Source: Flavobacterium tyrosinilyticum
Lineage (GTDB): Bacteria; Bacteroidota; Bacteroidia; Flavobacteriales; Flavobacteriaceae
Direction of reading: 5' to 3'
Assembly: GCF_023656565.1 (NCBI RefSeq)
Contig: NZ_JAMOKG010000003.1
Coordinates: 248,001-312,000 of the forward strand
Length of the DNA: 64,000 nucleotides
Each line of letters starts with the position of its first letter. Position 1 is the stretch's first letter. Position numbers and translations under genes: made by a program. Positions 44,193 through 52,870 of this stretch are shown piece after piece. The notes below the pieces were generated by a model. The model was not told the origin of the DNA. It worked only from the letters and a program-made list of their open reading frames with translations, and made no database searches.

Positions 44193-44936
44193 TTACTTAA
44201 TTCCGCTTTTTAGATTCTTTAGCGAAGCGTCTTTCGAAAGCTTAATTTGGTTAATTACTATTTCAGCGATTTTATTTGCTCCTAACAAGGAAAGGTGCGT
44301 ATCATCAGCTTTATCTGTATCATAAAAAGCATTTTCTCCCGCTTTGAAATGGAGATGAAGTTGCTTTGATTTTTCTGGCCCGTAAGATTGTTCTAATAAT
44401 TCAGTGTAGTACTCTAAATCTATAAAAGGCACATTGTACTCCTGTGCAACCAATCGGGTTTCTAAAGGATAATCACCATGTGTTGGTACTAAAACTCCCT
44501 TTTCGTTAAAGTTACGTCTTGAAATAGAAGTTAATAATATCGGAATAGCACCTTTTTCTCTACTTTCTTTTACAAAACGAATTAGGTTGTATCTGTAAGC
44601 TGTATGCGGATTGGTGAAACGTACTGAATCTTCTATTTTCTGATCATTATGCCCAAATTCTATAAAAACATAATCTCCTTTTTCAAGTTTGTTATAAACA
44701 GAATCCCAACGTTTTTCATTGATAAAGCTTCTAGTGCTTCGTCCGTTTACTGCTTTATTGATTACTGTTATGTTTTCTTTGAAAAAAGGCTGCAATACCT
44801 GAGCCCAACCATGTTCTGGATTTTTATCCGGATCTTTTTTATTTGCCATTGTAGAGTCTCCAATGCAATACAAGGATGTTTTTTGGGCAAAACTTACTGT
44901 GGTGATAAGTAACGCTAGAAAGATATATTTTTTCAT
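44193..44936 (-). CDS. CE12-like SGNH hydrolase, probable rhamnogalacturonan acetylesterase
   Basis: A 247-residue secreted esterase (signal MKKYIFLALLITTVSFAQ). SGNH block I is YCIGDSTMA with the catalytic serine, block II NGRSTRS, block III IEFGHNDQ, and block V DDTHLSLLGA with the Asp-His pair. The architecture and length match rhamnogalacturonan acetylesterases of CE12. It should remove acetyl groups from pectin so that other enzymes can act. It is the last gene of the GH28/PL10-CE8 segment, 300 bases after the GH28 gene. Confidence 0.87.
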   Translation of the reverse strand: MKKYIFLALLITTVSFAQKTSLYCIGDSTMANKKDPDKNPEHGWAQVLQPFFKENITVINKAVNGRSTRSFINEKRWDSVYNKLEKGDYVFIEFGHNDQKIEDSVRFTNPHTAYRYNLIRFVKESREKGAIPILLTSISRRNFNEKGVLVPTHGDYPLETRLVAQEYNVPFIDLEYYTELLEQSYGPEKSKQLHLHFKAGENAFYDTDKADDTHLSLLGANKIAEIVINQIKLSKDASLKNLKSGIK

Positions 44937-44980
44937 TTTCTTTTGTTTTTTTTAATGCTGAGTGGTTGTATTGCGAAGTG

Positions 44981-45207
44981 TTTTTTTAACGCAAAGTGCG
45001 CTAAGGTTACGCAAAGTTCGCTAAGTTTTTTATTCTTTATTTACTTTGTCAATGAGGACACAAAGCTTTGTGGATATTCTTTATGTAGATGCACTGCAGT
45101 GCATCTCTACGAAAAATCTTTGAATCTCTGAACCTTTGAGCCTTTGCCTCCTTTTATTAAACCTTTGCGAACTTTGCGCTTTCTTTGTGTGCTTTGCGTT
45201 AAAAAAA
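44981..45207. repeat. Nested inverted repeat with embedded family B palindrome
   Basis: The 300-base gap before the CE12-like gene holds no gene. Outer arms TTTTTTTAACGCAAAG (44981-44996) and CTTTGCGTTAAAAAAA (45192-45207) are perfect inverses. Inner arms GCAAAGTTCGC (45011-45021) and GCGAACTTTGC (45167-45177) are also perfect. In the centre (45085-45110) lies a palindrome on ATGCACTGCAGTGCAT, related to the one at 15001-15032, followed by phrases such as AACCTTTGAGCCTTTG. Confidence 0.85.
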
Positions 45208-45236
45208 ACGCTTAGCTATAAAATGAGGTTAAAAAT

Positions 45237-46592
45237 CTAATGCTTTGAAACTGCTGTAGGCACTGTTGCTCTTTTACCTATAAAAACATCTGTCATTAAA
45301 ACGTTTTCTGCGTTTTCATTCGAGAGTGCATTTTTGGCTTCTTTGATTTCTATGTTTTTTAAAGAGATATTCTTGATTTTTTTATCTGCAAATCCTTGAA
45401 TTACGATACCAGATTCTGATGCTTTGTTGCAAGTGATATTAGAGAAATATACATTTGATATATCGGATTGATAACCTTTGCCTTCTCCGTGATAATTTGA
45501 CGTAATGTATAGACAATCTTCTACTTGATCCAATTGAATATTTTGAACAAATATATTTTTGATATAACCTCCACGATCGGCATTGGTTTTTAAATAAATG
45601 CCTCTTTTTAAATATCCTGCCGTTTTGCAATTTTCTACAAATACATTCTGAACTCCAGCCGACATTTCGCTCCCGATTACCACACCATGAAGTCCTTTAA
45701 AATTGCAATTTCTAATTACAATATTCTCGCTAGGCGTTGCTGCATTAGCTCTTCCTTCATGATCTCTTCCTGCTTTTATGGCAACATTGTCGTCTCCGTT
45801 GTCAAAAGTGACATTTTCAATTAAAACGTCTTTTGCGTATTCTGGATCGATTCCGTCATTATTGTGATTTAAGGATTTGTAACTTATCCCGCGAATGGTA
45901 ATACTTTCTGATTTTAAAAGATGCAGACACCAAAACGGCGAATTTTCGATTCTGATATTTTCGACTAAAATGTTTTTGCAATTTAAAAACTGAATCATTT
46001 GTGGTCTTAAAAAATAGCCTTCTCCAAATTTTCTTTCTTCTAATGGAGTGTTATTGTGATTCATTTCACGGCTTCGGTTTTTGCCTTCGTTTTCTTTTGC
46101 TTTAAAAGTTTTCCAAGTCTTTCCTCCTTCTCCGTCAATTGTTCCTTCTCCAGAAATGGAAATATTCGTGCAATTATTAGCATAAATAAGCGGACTGTAA
46201 TTATACAACATCGTCCCTTCCCAGCTTGTTAAAACCATTGGAAGATAATCTTTCGGATTATCACTGAACTTTATTTTAGCCCCTTTTTCAATTCTAAGGT
46301 TTACATTGCTTACAAAATGTATCGGTCCGTTGATTTTATAAATTCCTCTTGGAACTATAATTGTTCCGCCTTTATTTTTTTTGCACAAAGCCATTGCTTT
46401 ATCAAAAGCCTTTTTATTATCTGTAATAGAATCGCCTTTGGCACCTAATGTCAAAACATTAATCCGATAGGAAGTTATTATTGGAAGCTGAATTCGTTTC
46501 ACAATAGAATCCACTTTAGCTGACGGAAAATCGCTATTCTGTGCAAATGATGCCCACGAAAGGAAGATTAGAAAGAAGTATTTGAAATTCAT
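45237..46592 (-). CDS. GH28 polygalacturonase-family enzyme
   Basis: A 451-residue secreted beta-helix enzyme (signal MNFKYFFLIFLSWASFAQ). GH28 motifs are NNDGIDPEYAKDV, FDNGDDNVAIKAGRD with the aspartate pair, GLHGVVIGSEMSAG (position of GHG), and GIYLKTN at the RIK position. The entry part (VLTLGAKGDSITDNKKAFDK) is canonical. It probably acts on exposed galacturonic acid residues of pectic oligosaccharides. It follows the PL10-CE8 gene by 75 bases. Confidence 0.9.
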   Translation of the reverse strand: MNFKYFFLIFLSWASFAQNSDFPSAKVDSIVKRIQLPIITSYRINVLTLGAKGDSITDNKKAFDKAMALCKKNKGGTIIVPRGIYKINGPIHFVSNVNLRIEKGAKIKFSDNPKDYLPMVLTSWEGTMLYNYSPLIYANNCTNISISGEGTIDGEGGKTWKTFKAKENEGKNRSREMNHNNTPLEERKFGEGYFLRPQMIQFLNCKNILVENIRIENSPFWCLHLLKSESITIRGISYKSLNHNNDGIDPEYAKDVLIENVTFDNGDDNVAIKAGRDHEGRANAATPSENIVIRNCNFKGLHGVVIGSEMSAGVQNVFVENCKTAGYLKRGIYLKTNADRGGYIKNIFVQNIQLDQVEDCLYITSNYHGEGKGYQSDISNVYFSNITCNKASESGIVIQGFADKKIKNISLKNIEIKEAKNALSNENAENVLMTDVFIGKRATVPTAVSKH

Positions 46593-46616
46593 GTTTTTTT
46601 ATTTTAAGTGCGTGCT

Positions 46617-46663
46617 AGTCGCAGTCCCAGTCCCAGTTTTCGGTGCCGACTGAAACTGCGACT
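46617..46663. repeat. Short hairpin between PL10-CE8 and GH28 genes
   Basis: AGTCGCAGT (46617-46625) and ACTGCGACT (46655-46663) are perfect inverse arms; the loop has a CAGTCC tandem. No T-run follows, so it is more likely a processing or stability element than a terminator. Confidence 0.5.
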
Positions 46664-46667
46664 GAGG

Positions 46668-48668
46668 CTAAAGAGAATACCAATTCGCAATCTTATCTTT
46701 AAGGATATTGTCTATCGAATATTGTGTTGCTTCTTTTTTTGAAAGCTGAAACGACCACTTCACTCTTTTAGATGGCTGAAAACCTTCGCCAGTGCAATTG
46801 TATTCGGCATAAAAAGCTTTTTTTTCAGCTTCTGGTTTAGACCAATTTTCCCAACCCTCTGGTTTTATTTGTTTTCCCATTTCGCAGTTTATAAAAACTG
46901 TTTTGGCATAAATACGCCACGGCCTTCCTAAATACACCTCTTTTGCCTCTGGATCTGCGGTCAGTTTACAATTTTTGAAAACAAAACCAAACGAAGTTCC
47001 TTCGGGGGTTGAAGCTGCTGTGATATAAGAACTTTTTATACTGTGAATAGTGCAATTTTCAAATAGAGCTGTTGCGCCTCCAAATATAAAATCGGTTGTT
47101 CCTTCAATATAACAATCTTTAAAATATTGTTTGGCATCTTTTCCAGACAAGTACAAAGTATCTTGATTTCCTAAAAGTCTACAATTCGTAATCTTAGCGC
47201 GATTAGCTACAACTGATAAAGCAATCGCTTGTCCGTGTTCGCCAGAAGTATTTTTAATCGTTAGATTTGATGCTGTAAAATCGTCTCCTTCAACCAAAAG
47301 TGTATAGGTATAAAAAGTGCTGTTTCTGCCTAAAGCTATTTTTGAAAAATTATCATCAAAAGTAATAATGGTATTTTCTTTACTTTCACCTTTTAGAAAT
47401 ACATGAGTATTCCATTCTGGAATTCGAACTTTTTCGTTGTAAATTCCGTTTTTAATAAAAATAGTTACTTTCTCATAAGGAAAAGCCGGTGTCGCATAAA
47501 TTGCATCCTGAATTTTGGTAAAATCTCCCGAACCATCTTGTGCTACAGTAATATAATCTATAATTTTCTTTTCGGCTGCCCCTACTTTTGTACCGTTTTT
47601 AACTGCCCAGTCTGGAAATCTTTTTAAAACTTCCTGAGGTGCATCTGAGTACCATGAATAGCCATTTCTTCTTTCTGATCCTATTTGATCCAATGCTTTT
47701 TTTCTGATTCCGTCACGGTCACAAAAGAAAGGTTCATTGGTTTCCAAATCCATAAATCTTGCCCAGATTGGTTTGGCATTTGTTGCTGGAATCATTTTTT
47801 TATCTACAATTTTTCCAGCGTCGTTTAAAACTCTTTTTTCTTCTAAATTGGTAATTTTAGTTTTTCCGAACCATTCTACAGCGCTTTTTACACCGGTAAC
47901 AACTTCTCTTGACGGTTTGTCAATCGACATTAAAAGCAATACTATTTTTGCTGATTCATAACCGCTTAACGAAGCCAATTCAAAAGCTCTTGCATTTGCT
48001 GGAGCCAAAGTCACTTCATCATGCTGCGCGCACCAGGCGGTTAAAACGCCATTTTGCTTGTATTGTGTTTTTAAAATACAATCGATTCCTTTATCAAATG
48101 ATTTTCTGCATTTTTCCACAATTTCTTTTGAAGGTTTAATACTGTAATAATCCGATTCGTCTGCTACGGCTTTTATTACGTTCATAATATTAACCATCGA
48201 ATCATCATTGTAAGTAATGTGCGTATAATATCCTTTTTTTAACGGATAAAACTGAGGCCATCCTCCGTTTGGATATTGAGCTTCCAAAAGATAATTTAGC
48301 CCCTTTAAGAAAGATTCTCTGTAACGTTCGTCTTTGACCTGCGCATACATTCTAGACATAAAAAGCATTTCCTGACAAGTTGCTCCGTTATCGGTAGTAG
48401 TTTCGACAGTTGTTTTTTTAAGAGCAATCAAATCTTTTTTCTGCTTTTCGTTCAGCTCATCCTGCATTTGAATATTTTTTGGCCAGCCTCCTATATCTCT
48501 TTGGTAGAGCAGTACATTTTCTGCTACTCTTTTTGCGTCTGCGGTTGCAAACCAAGCGGCATCACTCTTGCGAATAACATCTGACCATCTTTTATAAGTA
48601 TTCTGAGCATTTACAGCAAAACTGCAAAGGCATAAAAAAAGCATTATTTGTTTTTTAAACTGTATCAT
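46668..48668 (-). CDS. PL10 pectate lyase fused to CE8 pectin methylesterase
   Basis: A 666-residue bifunctional secreted enzyme (signal peptide about 1-21, ending VNAQ). Residues about 25-355 are a PL10 pectate lyase (YQRDIGGWPKNIQM, then GATCQEMLFMSRMY and YPNGGWPQFYPLKKGYYTHI). Residues about 370-640 are a CE8 methylesterase beta-helix with VAQDGSGDFTKIQDAI, the catalytic pair Asp503 (NQDTLY) and Asp526 (TTDFIFGG), and Arg582 (YLGRPWR). The esterase removes methyl groups and the lyase then cleaves the deesterified galacturonan. It starts 7 bases after the GH43 stop codon. Confidence 0.93.
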   Translation of the reverse strand: MIQFKKQIMLFLCLCSFAVNAQNTYKRWSDVIRKSDAAWFATADAKRVAENVLLYQRDIGGWPKNIQMQDELNEKQKKDLIALKKTTVETTTDNGATCQEMLFMSRMYAQVKDERYRESFLKGLNYLLEAQYPNGGWPQFYPLKKGYYTHITYNDDSMVNIMNVIKAVADESDYYSIKPSKEIVEKCRKSFDKGIDCILKTQYKQNGVLTAWCAQHDEVTLAPANARAFELASLSGYESAKIVLLLMSIDKPSREVVTGVKSAVEWFGKTKITNLEEKRVLNDAGKIVDKKMIPATNAKPIWARFMDLETNEPFFCDRDGIRKKALDQIGSERRNGYSWYSDAPQEVLKRFPDWAVKNGTKVGAAEKKIIDYITVAQDGSGDFTKIQDAIYATPAFPYEKVTIFIKNGIYNEKVRIPEWNTHVFLKGESKENTIITFDDNFSKIALGRNSTFYTYTLLVEGDDFTASNLTIKNTSGEHGQAIALSVVANRAKITNCRLLGNQDTLYLSGKDAKQYFKDCYIEGTTDFIFGGATALFENCTIHSIKSSYITAASTPEGTSFGFVFKNCKLTADPEAKEVYLGRPWRIYAKTVFINCEMGKQIKPEGWENWSKPEAEKKAFYAEYNCTGEGFQPSKRVKWSFQLSKKEATQYSIDNILKDKIANWYSL

Positions 48669-48675
48669 TTCCTAG

Positions 48676-50265
48676 CTATTTTGTTACTCTGAACCAATCA
48701 ACAGCAACATTCCCTGAATCATTTTTAATTATCTCGCCTAGAGCAAAAACTCCGACTTTAGCTCCAATCCATTTTCCTTCTTTAGCAGTAAAATCTTTTC
48801 CTATGGTTTGGTAATTTTTATCGTCTAAACTATACGAAAAACTACAGATTGCACCTTTGCTAATTTTTACTCTTAAATAAATTGTGTTTTGCTCAATTAA
48901 TACAGGCTTGGTTTCAGTCTCTGAAACCGTTTTATCAAAAGTTCCTGTTTTCTGATTCAGATATAATTTTCCGTTCTCATTTTTGAAATTCAGATAACTA
49001 TAATCCAAGCCCATAACGATCAAACCTGTACTTTCTCCATTTAATCTTGCGTTAAAAGTCAATTTTGTAGTCGCCGTAAATTCTTCTGCTGGAAATTTTT
49101 GCAAGAGTAAATTTGGAGCATTAAAAATATTTTTGGTTGTGGTATTGCAAAACAAATTCAAATAACCCAAACTAGTTGGAAAACCAAAGTTGGTCTGTTT
49201 ATTTGCCTGCCATTGCCATTGCAATCCTAATTTTGGCTCGTTAAATTCATCTGAAGTTGCTGGAACTTCAATCGGATATTTTTTGCCAACATTTGGTTTC
49301 TTGTACGTTGTTACAGGCTCGCCTATTCCATTTTTATCGAAATCTTCTCCCATAACCGGCCAGTCATTCACCCATTTCATTGGTTGCAGATGCACAATTC
49401 GTCCATAAGCGCCTTTATCCTGAAAATGGAAAAACCAATCTTCGCCTGTCTGAGTTGTTACCCAAGCCCCTTGATGCGGCCCATTTATTGCGGTCGAACC
49501 TTGTTCTAGAACCTTCTTTTTTTCATAAGGTCCGAAAACATTTTTCGATCTTAAAACAGTCTGCCATCCTGTTGGAACTCCTCCTGCTGGTGCAAAAATG
49601 TAATAATATCCATTTCTTTTGTAAAATTTTGGCCCTTCAATTGTGCCTTCGCTTTCGTGTCCGTCAATAACCATAACTTCATCATTATTCACTACCGTTC
49701 CTTCAGGATTCATAGTACATACAACTAACAAACTTTTAATCTGAGCGCGGCTTCCTGCAAAAGCATGCACCAAATAAGCTTTGCCATCATTGTCCCAAAG
49801 CGGACTCGGATCTATCAATCCAACTCCTGCTTTAACTAAAAGTGGCTCAGACCAAGGCCCTTCCGCTTTTTTAGCTTTTATCATATAAATTCCGAAATCT
49901 GGATCTGGATAATAGATGTAAAATTCGTTGTTGTGATAATTGATGCTTGGCGCCCAAACTCCGTTTCCGTGCTGTACACTATTGTAGGTTTCAAATGGAG
50001 GCTGTTTAGCCAAAGCGTAGCTTATAATTTTCCAATTTACCAAGTCTTTTGAATGTAAAATCGGTAACCCCGGAATACAATTAAAAGAAGAAGCTGTCAT
50101 ATAATAATCATCGCCTACGCGAACAACATCTGGATCTGAATAATCGGCATGAATAATCGGATTGGTGAATGTTCCATCTCCGTTATCTGGCGTCCAGACT
50201 TGTGCGGTATTCTTCTGGAAAGGAATAATGCATAATAGGAATAGGATGATTTTTATGTTTTTCAT
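48676..50265 (-). CDS. GH43 family glycosidase, side-chain trimming
   Basis: A 529-residue secreted enzyme with a signal peptide ending near NTAQ (residue 21). The five-bladed propeller has the general base in IIHADYSDPDVVRVGDDYYM and the acid in EGTIEGPKFYKRNGYYYIF. The C-terminal about 190 residues form a beta-sandwich of the GH43_C2/DUF1349 type. The family contains arabinofuranosidases, xylosidases and galactosidases, and the precise specificity is not evident. In this PUL it probably trims arabinan or galactan side chains of rhamnogalacturonan. Confidence 0.9.
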   Translation of the reverse strand: MKNIKIILFLLCIIPFQKNTAQVWTPDNGDGTFTNPIIHADYSDPDVVRVGDDYYMTASSFNCIPGLPILHSKDLVNWKIISYALAKQPPFETYNSVQHGNGVWAPSINYHNNEFYIYYPDPDFGIYMIKAKKAEGPWSEPLLVKAGVGLIDPSPLWDNDGKAYLVHAFAGSRAQIKSLLVVCTMNPEGTVVNNDEVMVIDGHESEGTIEGPKFYKRNGYYYIFAPAGGVPTGWQTVLRSKNVFGPYEKKKVLEQGSTAINGPHQGAWVTTQTGEDWFFHFQDKGAYGRIVHLQPMKWVNDWPVMGEDFDKNGIGEPVTTYKKPNVGKKYPIEVPATSDEFNEPKLGLQWQWQANKQTNFGFPTSLGYLNLFCNTTTKNIFNAPNLLLQKFPAEEFTATTKLTFNARLNGESTGLIVMGLDYSYLNFKNENGKLYLNQKTGTFDKTVSETETKPVLIEQNTIYLRVKISKGAICSFSYSLDDKNYQTIGKDFTAKEGKWIGAKVGVFALGEIIKNDSGNVAVDWFRVTK

Positions 50266-50286
50266 TTTTAACTGTTCTTTTTTTTT

Positions 50287-50319
50287 AAACCCGACAGGTT
50301 TTAAAAACCTGTCGGGTTT
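50287..50319. repeat. 33-bp palindrome between GH105 and GH43 genes
   Basis: AAACCCGACAGGTTTT, one centre base, and AAAACCTGTCGGGTTT form a perfect palindrome. It lies inside the long - strand operon, in a 147-base gap, so it may reduce transcription or protect a processed message. Confidence 0.9.
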
Positions 50320-50412
50320 GTAACTTGCTTATTCTTAAGAGTTACTTTGAGATGCTTCGACTTCGCTCAGCAAGACAAAGCTGAACATTCATAACTCATA
50401 ACTTCAAAAAAA

Positions 50413-51633
50413 TTATCTATTCAATTCCAAAGCTGCCAAAATAAATGGCCCTGTTGCTTTAGGGTCGTTGTCTTTTTTTCTTTCGTTTACGTAATATTCG
50501 TAAGATCCGTCACGATATGGATTACCACCTAAACCTGCTACTTGGCAACAGTTTGTTAATGTAATCCCTCCATCTTGATCTACTTTTTTGATTAATACAG
50601 TTGTTAATCCGTCAAAAGCTTTGTTGGCTGCTTTTTTAAATTTAGATGGCAAATATCCTTTGTTTGCTCCTTTTGCAAAAGCATATGAAAACATTGCAGA
50701 TCCAGAAGCTTCTAAATAATTGTCTTTTTCACCGCCTTTATCTGTAACTTGATACCACAATCCAGATTTATCTTGGAATTTTAGTAAAGCCTCAGAAACA
50801 TTGTTTAAATACTGAATCAACTCTTTTCTTTTTGGATGATCTTTTGGCATGTAATCTAAAACATCAACCAAAGCCATTACATACCAGCCCAAAGATCTAG
50901 ACCAGAAGTTTGGAGAGTTTCCTGTTTCTTTATTTGCCCAAGGCATTTGTTTGCTTTCGTCCCATCCGTGGTATAATAATCCTGTTTTGGGATCTGTTGC
51001 TTTAAGCTGAATCACTTCAAATTGTTTTGCGATATCATCAAAGCTTTTTCCGTTTTCGAATTTAGCTGTGTATTCTGCGTAGAATGGCTCTCCCATATAC
51101 AAACCATCCAACCACATTTGGTTTGGATAAATTTGTTTGTGCCAGAATCCGCCGCTTTGTGTTCTTGGCTGTTCTGAAAGCTGTTTACGAATTAATTGCA
51201 ACGCTTTTAAATATTTATCTTCTTTTGAACTAGCATATACATCAAAAAGAAGACGTCCTGGCAATACTAAGTCAATATTGTATTTTTCAAATTCATACGT
51301 AGTAATGCTTCCGTCTGCCTGTACAAATTGGTCGACATAACTTCTTACATAAGCTTTATATCTAGGATCTGGATTTTTTTTGTAAAGCTCTTCTATTGAA
51401 TGTAAAACTAAAGCGTGAACATAATCCCATTTTGGTTTCTTAGCATCATCTATCATATACGATTCTGGATGGCGTTTCATCAATGTCAAGGCCATTTTAT
51501 CAGACCATTTTGCATTCTTTCCAATCAAAATCTCTTTTGCTGGTTCCTGCGATGTTACTTTACAACTTGTAATGGTCATAAAACAAGCCATCAAAATCGA
51601 CATAAAATAACTTTGCTTTCTACTATTTTTCAT
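50413..51633 (-). CDS. GH105 unsaturated rhamnogalacturonyl hydrolase, copy a
   Basis: A 406-residue lipoprotein (Cys24 in TITSC) of the alpha6/alpha6-barrel GH105 family. The catalytic aspartate is Asp176 in NQMWLDGLYMGEPFYAEY. Other family segments are GNSPNFWSRSLGWYVMALVD and LEASGSAMFSYAFAKG, with NPYRDGSYEYYV at the end. GH105 removes the unsaturated galacturonic acid made by pectate or rhamnogalacturonan lyases. It is the third of three tandem paralogues and is very similar to copy b. Confidence 0.93.
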   Translation of the reverse strand: MKNSRKQSYFMSILMACFMTITSCKVTSQEPAKEILIGKNAKWSDKMALTLMKRHPESYMIDDAKKPKWDYVHALVLHSIEELYKKNPDPRYKAYVRSYVDQFVQADGSITTYEFEKYNIDLVLPGRLLFDVYASSKEDKYLKALQLIRKQLSEQPRTQSGGFWHKQIYPNQMWLDGLYMGEPFYAEYTAKFENGKSFDDIAKQFEVIQLKATDPKTGLLYHGWDESKQMPWANKETGNSPNFWSRSLGWYVMALVDVLDYMPKDHPKRKELIQYLNNVSEALLKFQDKSGLWYQVTDKGGEKDNYLEASGSAMFSYAFAKGANKGYLPSKFKKAANKAFDGLTTVLIKKVDQDGGITLTNCCQVAGLGGNPYRDGSYEYYVNERKKDNDPKATGPFILAALELNR

Positions 51634-51655
51634 TTCAAAATTTATTTAAATTCTA

Positions 51656-52870
51656 CTATTTTTCTAATTCAACTGCCGCTAAAATAAAAGGCCCTAATCC
51701 ATGGGAATTATCCACTTTTATTTTTTCGCTTATATAATATTCATAAGATCCATCACGATAAGGATTTCCTCCTAACCCTGCACTAGCACAAACTTGAGTA
51801 ATATGTATTTCTCCGTCTGGATCTACCGTAACCAATTTCTTTGTAATTCCGTCAAATCCTTTTTCTGCTAACTTTTTATAGTTTTTTGGCAAATACCCTT
51901 TTTTTACTCCTTTTGCAAAAGCGTAAACAAACATTTCAGAACCAGACGCTTCAAGGTAATTTCCTTTTCTATTTCCAGCATCTGTAACTTGATACCATAA
52001 TCCTGATTTATCTTGATATTTTGCAACAGCTTTCGAAATCTCATTCAAATACTGGATAAGTTCTTTTCTTTTCGGATGTTCTTTTGGCATAAAGTCTAAA
52101 ACATCAACCAAAGCCATCATATACCAGCCTATAGATCGAGACCAAAAATTGGGAGATGTTCCCGTTTCTTTATTAGCCCAATCCATTTTTTTACTTTCAT
52201 CCCAAGCATGAAAAAGAAGACCCGTTTTTTGGTCTAAAGTATGCTGGTGAATCTGCTCAAACTGTTTTGCAATATCATCAAAACTTTTTCCTTGTTCAAA
52301 TTTAGCTGTATATTGTGCATAAAAAGGAGTTCCCATATACAATCCATCCAACCACATTTGATTTGGGTAAATTTTCTTATGCCAAAAACCTCCGGAATTT
52401 GTTCTCGGATGCGTTTCCAATTGTTTTCTTAAAAGCTGCAACGCTTTAAGATAACGATCCTCTTTGGTTTGTTTATAAATTTCAAAAAGTCCTTTGCCAG
52501 CATTTATATAATCAATATTGTAATCGTCTAGTTTATAATTTAGAATATCACCCGAATCGTTTATAACTGTTTCGTAATACTCTTTAACGTAATTGAAATA
52601 AATAGGATTATGTGTTTTATTGTACAGATTCTCAAAAGCAGTCATAATAAGACCTAACTTATAATCCCATTTTGGTTTTTCGTTATTATCAATCTGCCAA
52701 GCTTTTGGGTCACGCTTCATAATAGAGAGAGCCATTCTTTCAGACCACTTTAAGTCTTTAGAAATAACCATTGTCTTTTCTTGAGCTCTTGCATTCATAA
52801 ATGAAAACAGCAGACTAATAATTACAAGCAGTAAACCAAAATATTTTTTCTTTTTATCCATTAAAAACAT
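51656..52870 (-). CDS. GH105 unsaturated rhamnogalacturonyl hydrolase, copy b
   Basis: A 404-residue secreted GH105 enzyme, paralogue of copies a and c. Family motifs are NQMWLDGLYMGTPFYAQY with the catalytic aspartate, TSPNFWSRSIGWYMMALVDV, and NPYRDGSYEYYISEKIK. The N-terminus is a signal peptide ending near NARAQ. An alternative start at the fourth codon (52861, MDKKKKYFG) fits a normal signal sequence better than the start directly abutting the copy c stop codon. Downstream copy a starts 22 bases later. Confidence 0.92.
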   Translation of the reverse strand: MFLMDKKKKYFGLLLVIISLLFSFMNARAQEKTMVISKDLKWSERMALSIMKRDPKAWQIDNNEKPKWDYKLGLIMTAFENLYNKTHNPIYFNYVKEYYETVINDSGDILNYKLDDYNIDYINAGKGLFEIYKQTKEDRYLKALQLLRKQLETHPRTNSGGFWHKKIYPNQMWLDGLYMGTPFYAQYTAKFEQGKSFDDIAKQFEQIHQHTLDQKTGLLFHAWDESKKMDWANKETGTSPNFWSRSIGWYMMALVDVLDFMPKEHPKRKELIQYLNEISKAVAKYQDKSGLWYQVTDAGNRKGNYLEASGSEMFVYAFAKGVKKGYLPKNYKKLAEKGFDGITKKLVTVDPDGEIHITQVCASAGLGGNPYRDGSYEYYISEKIKVDNSHGLGPFILAAVELEK

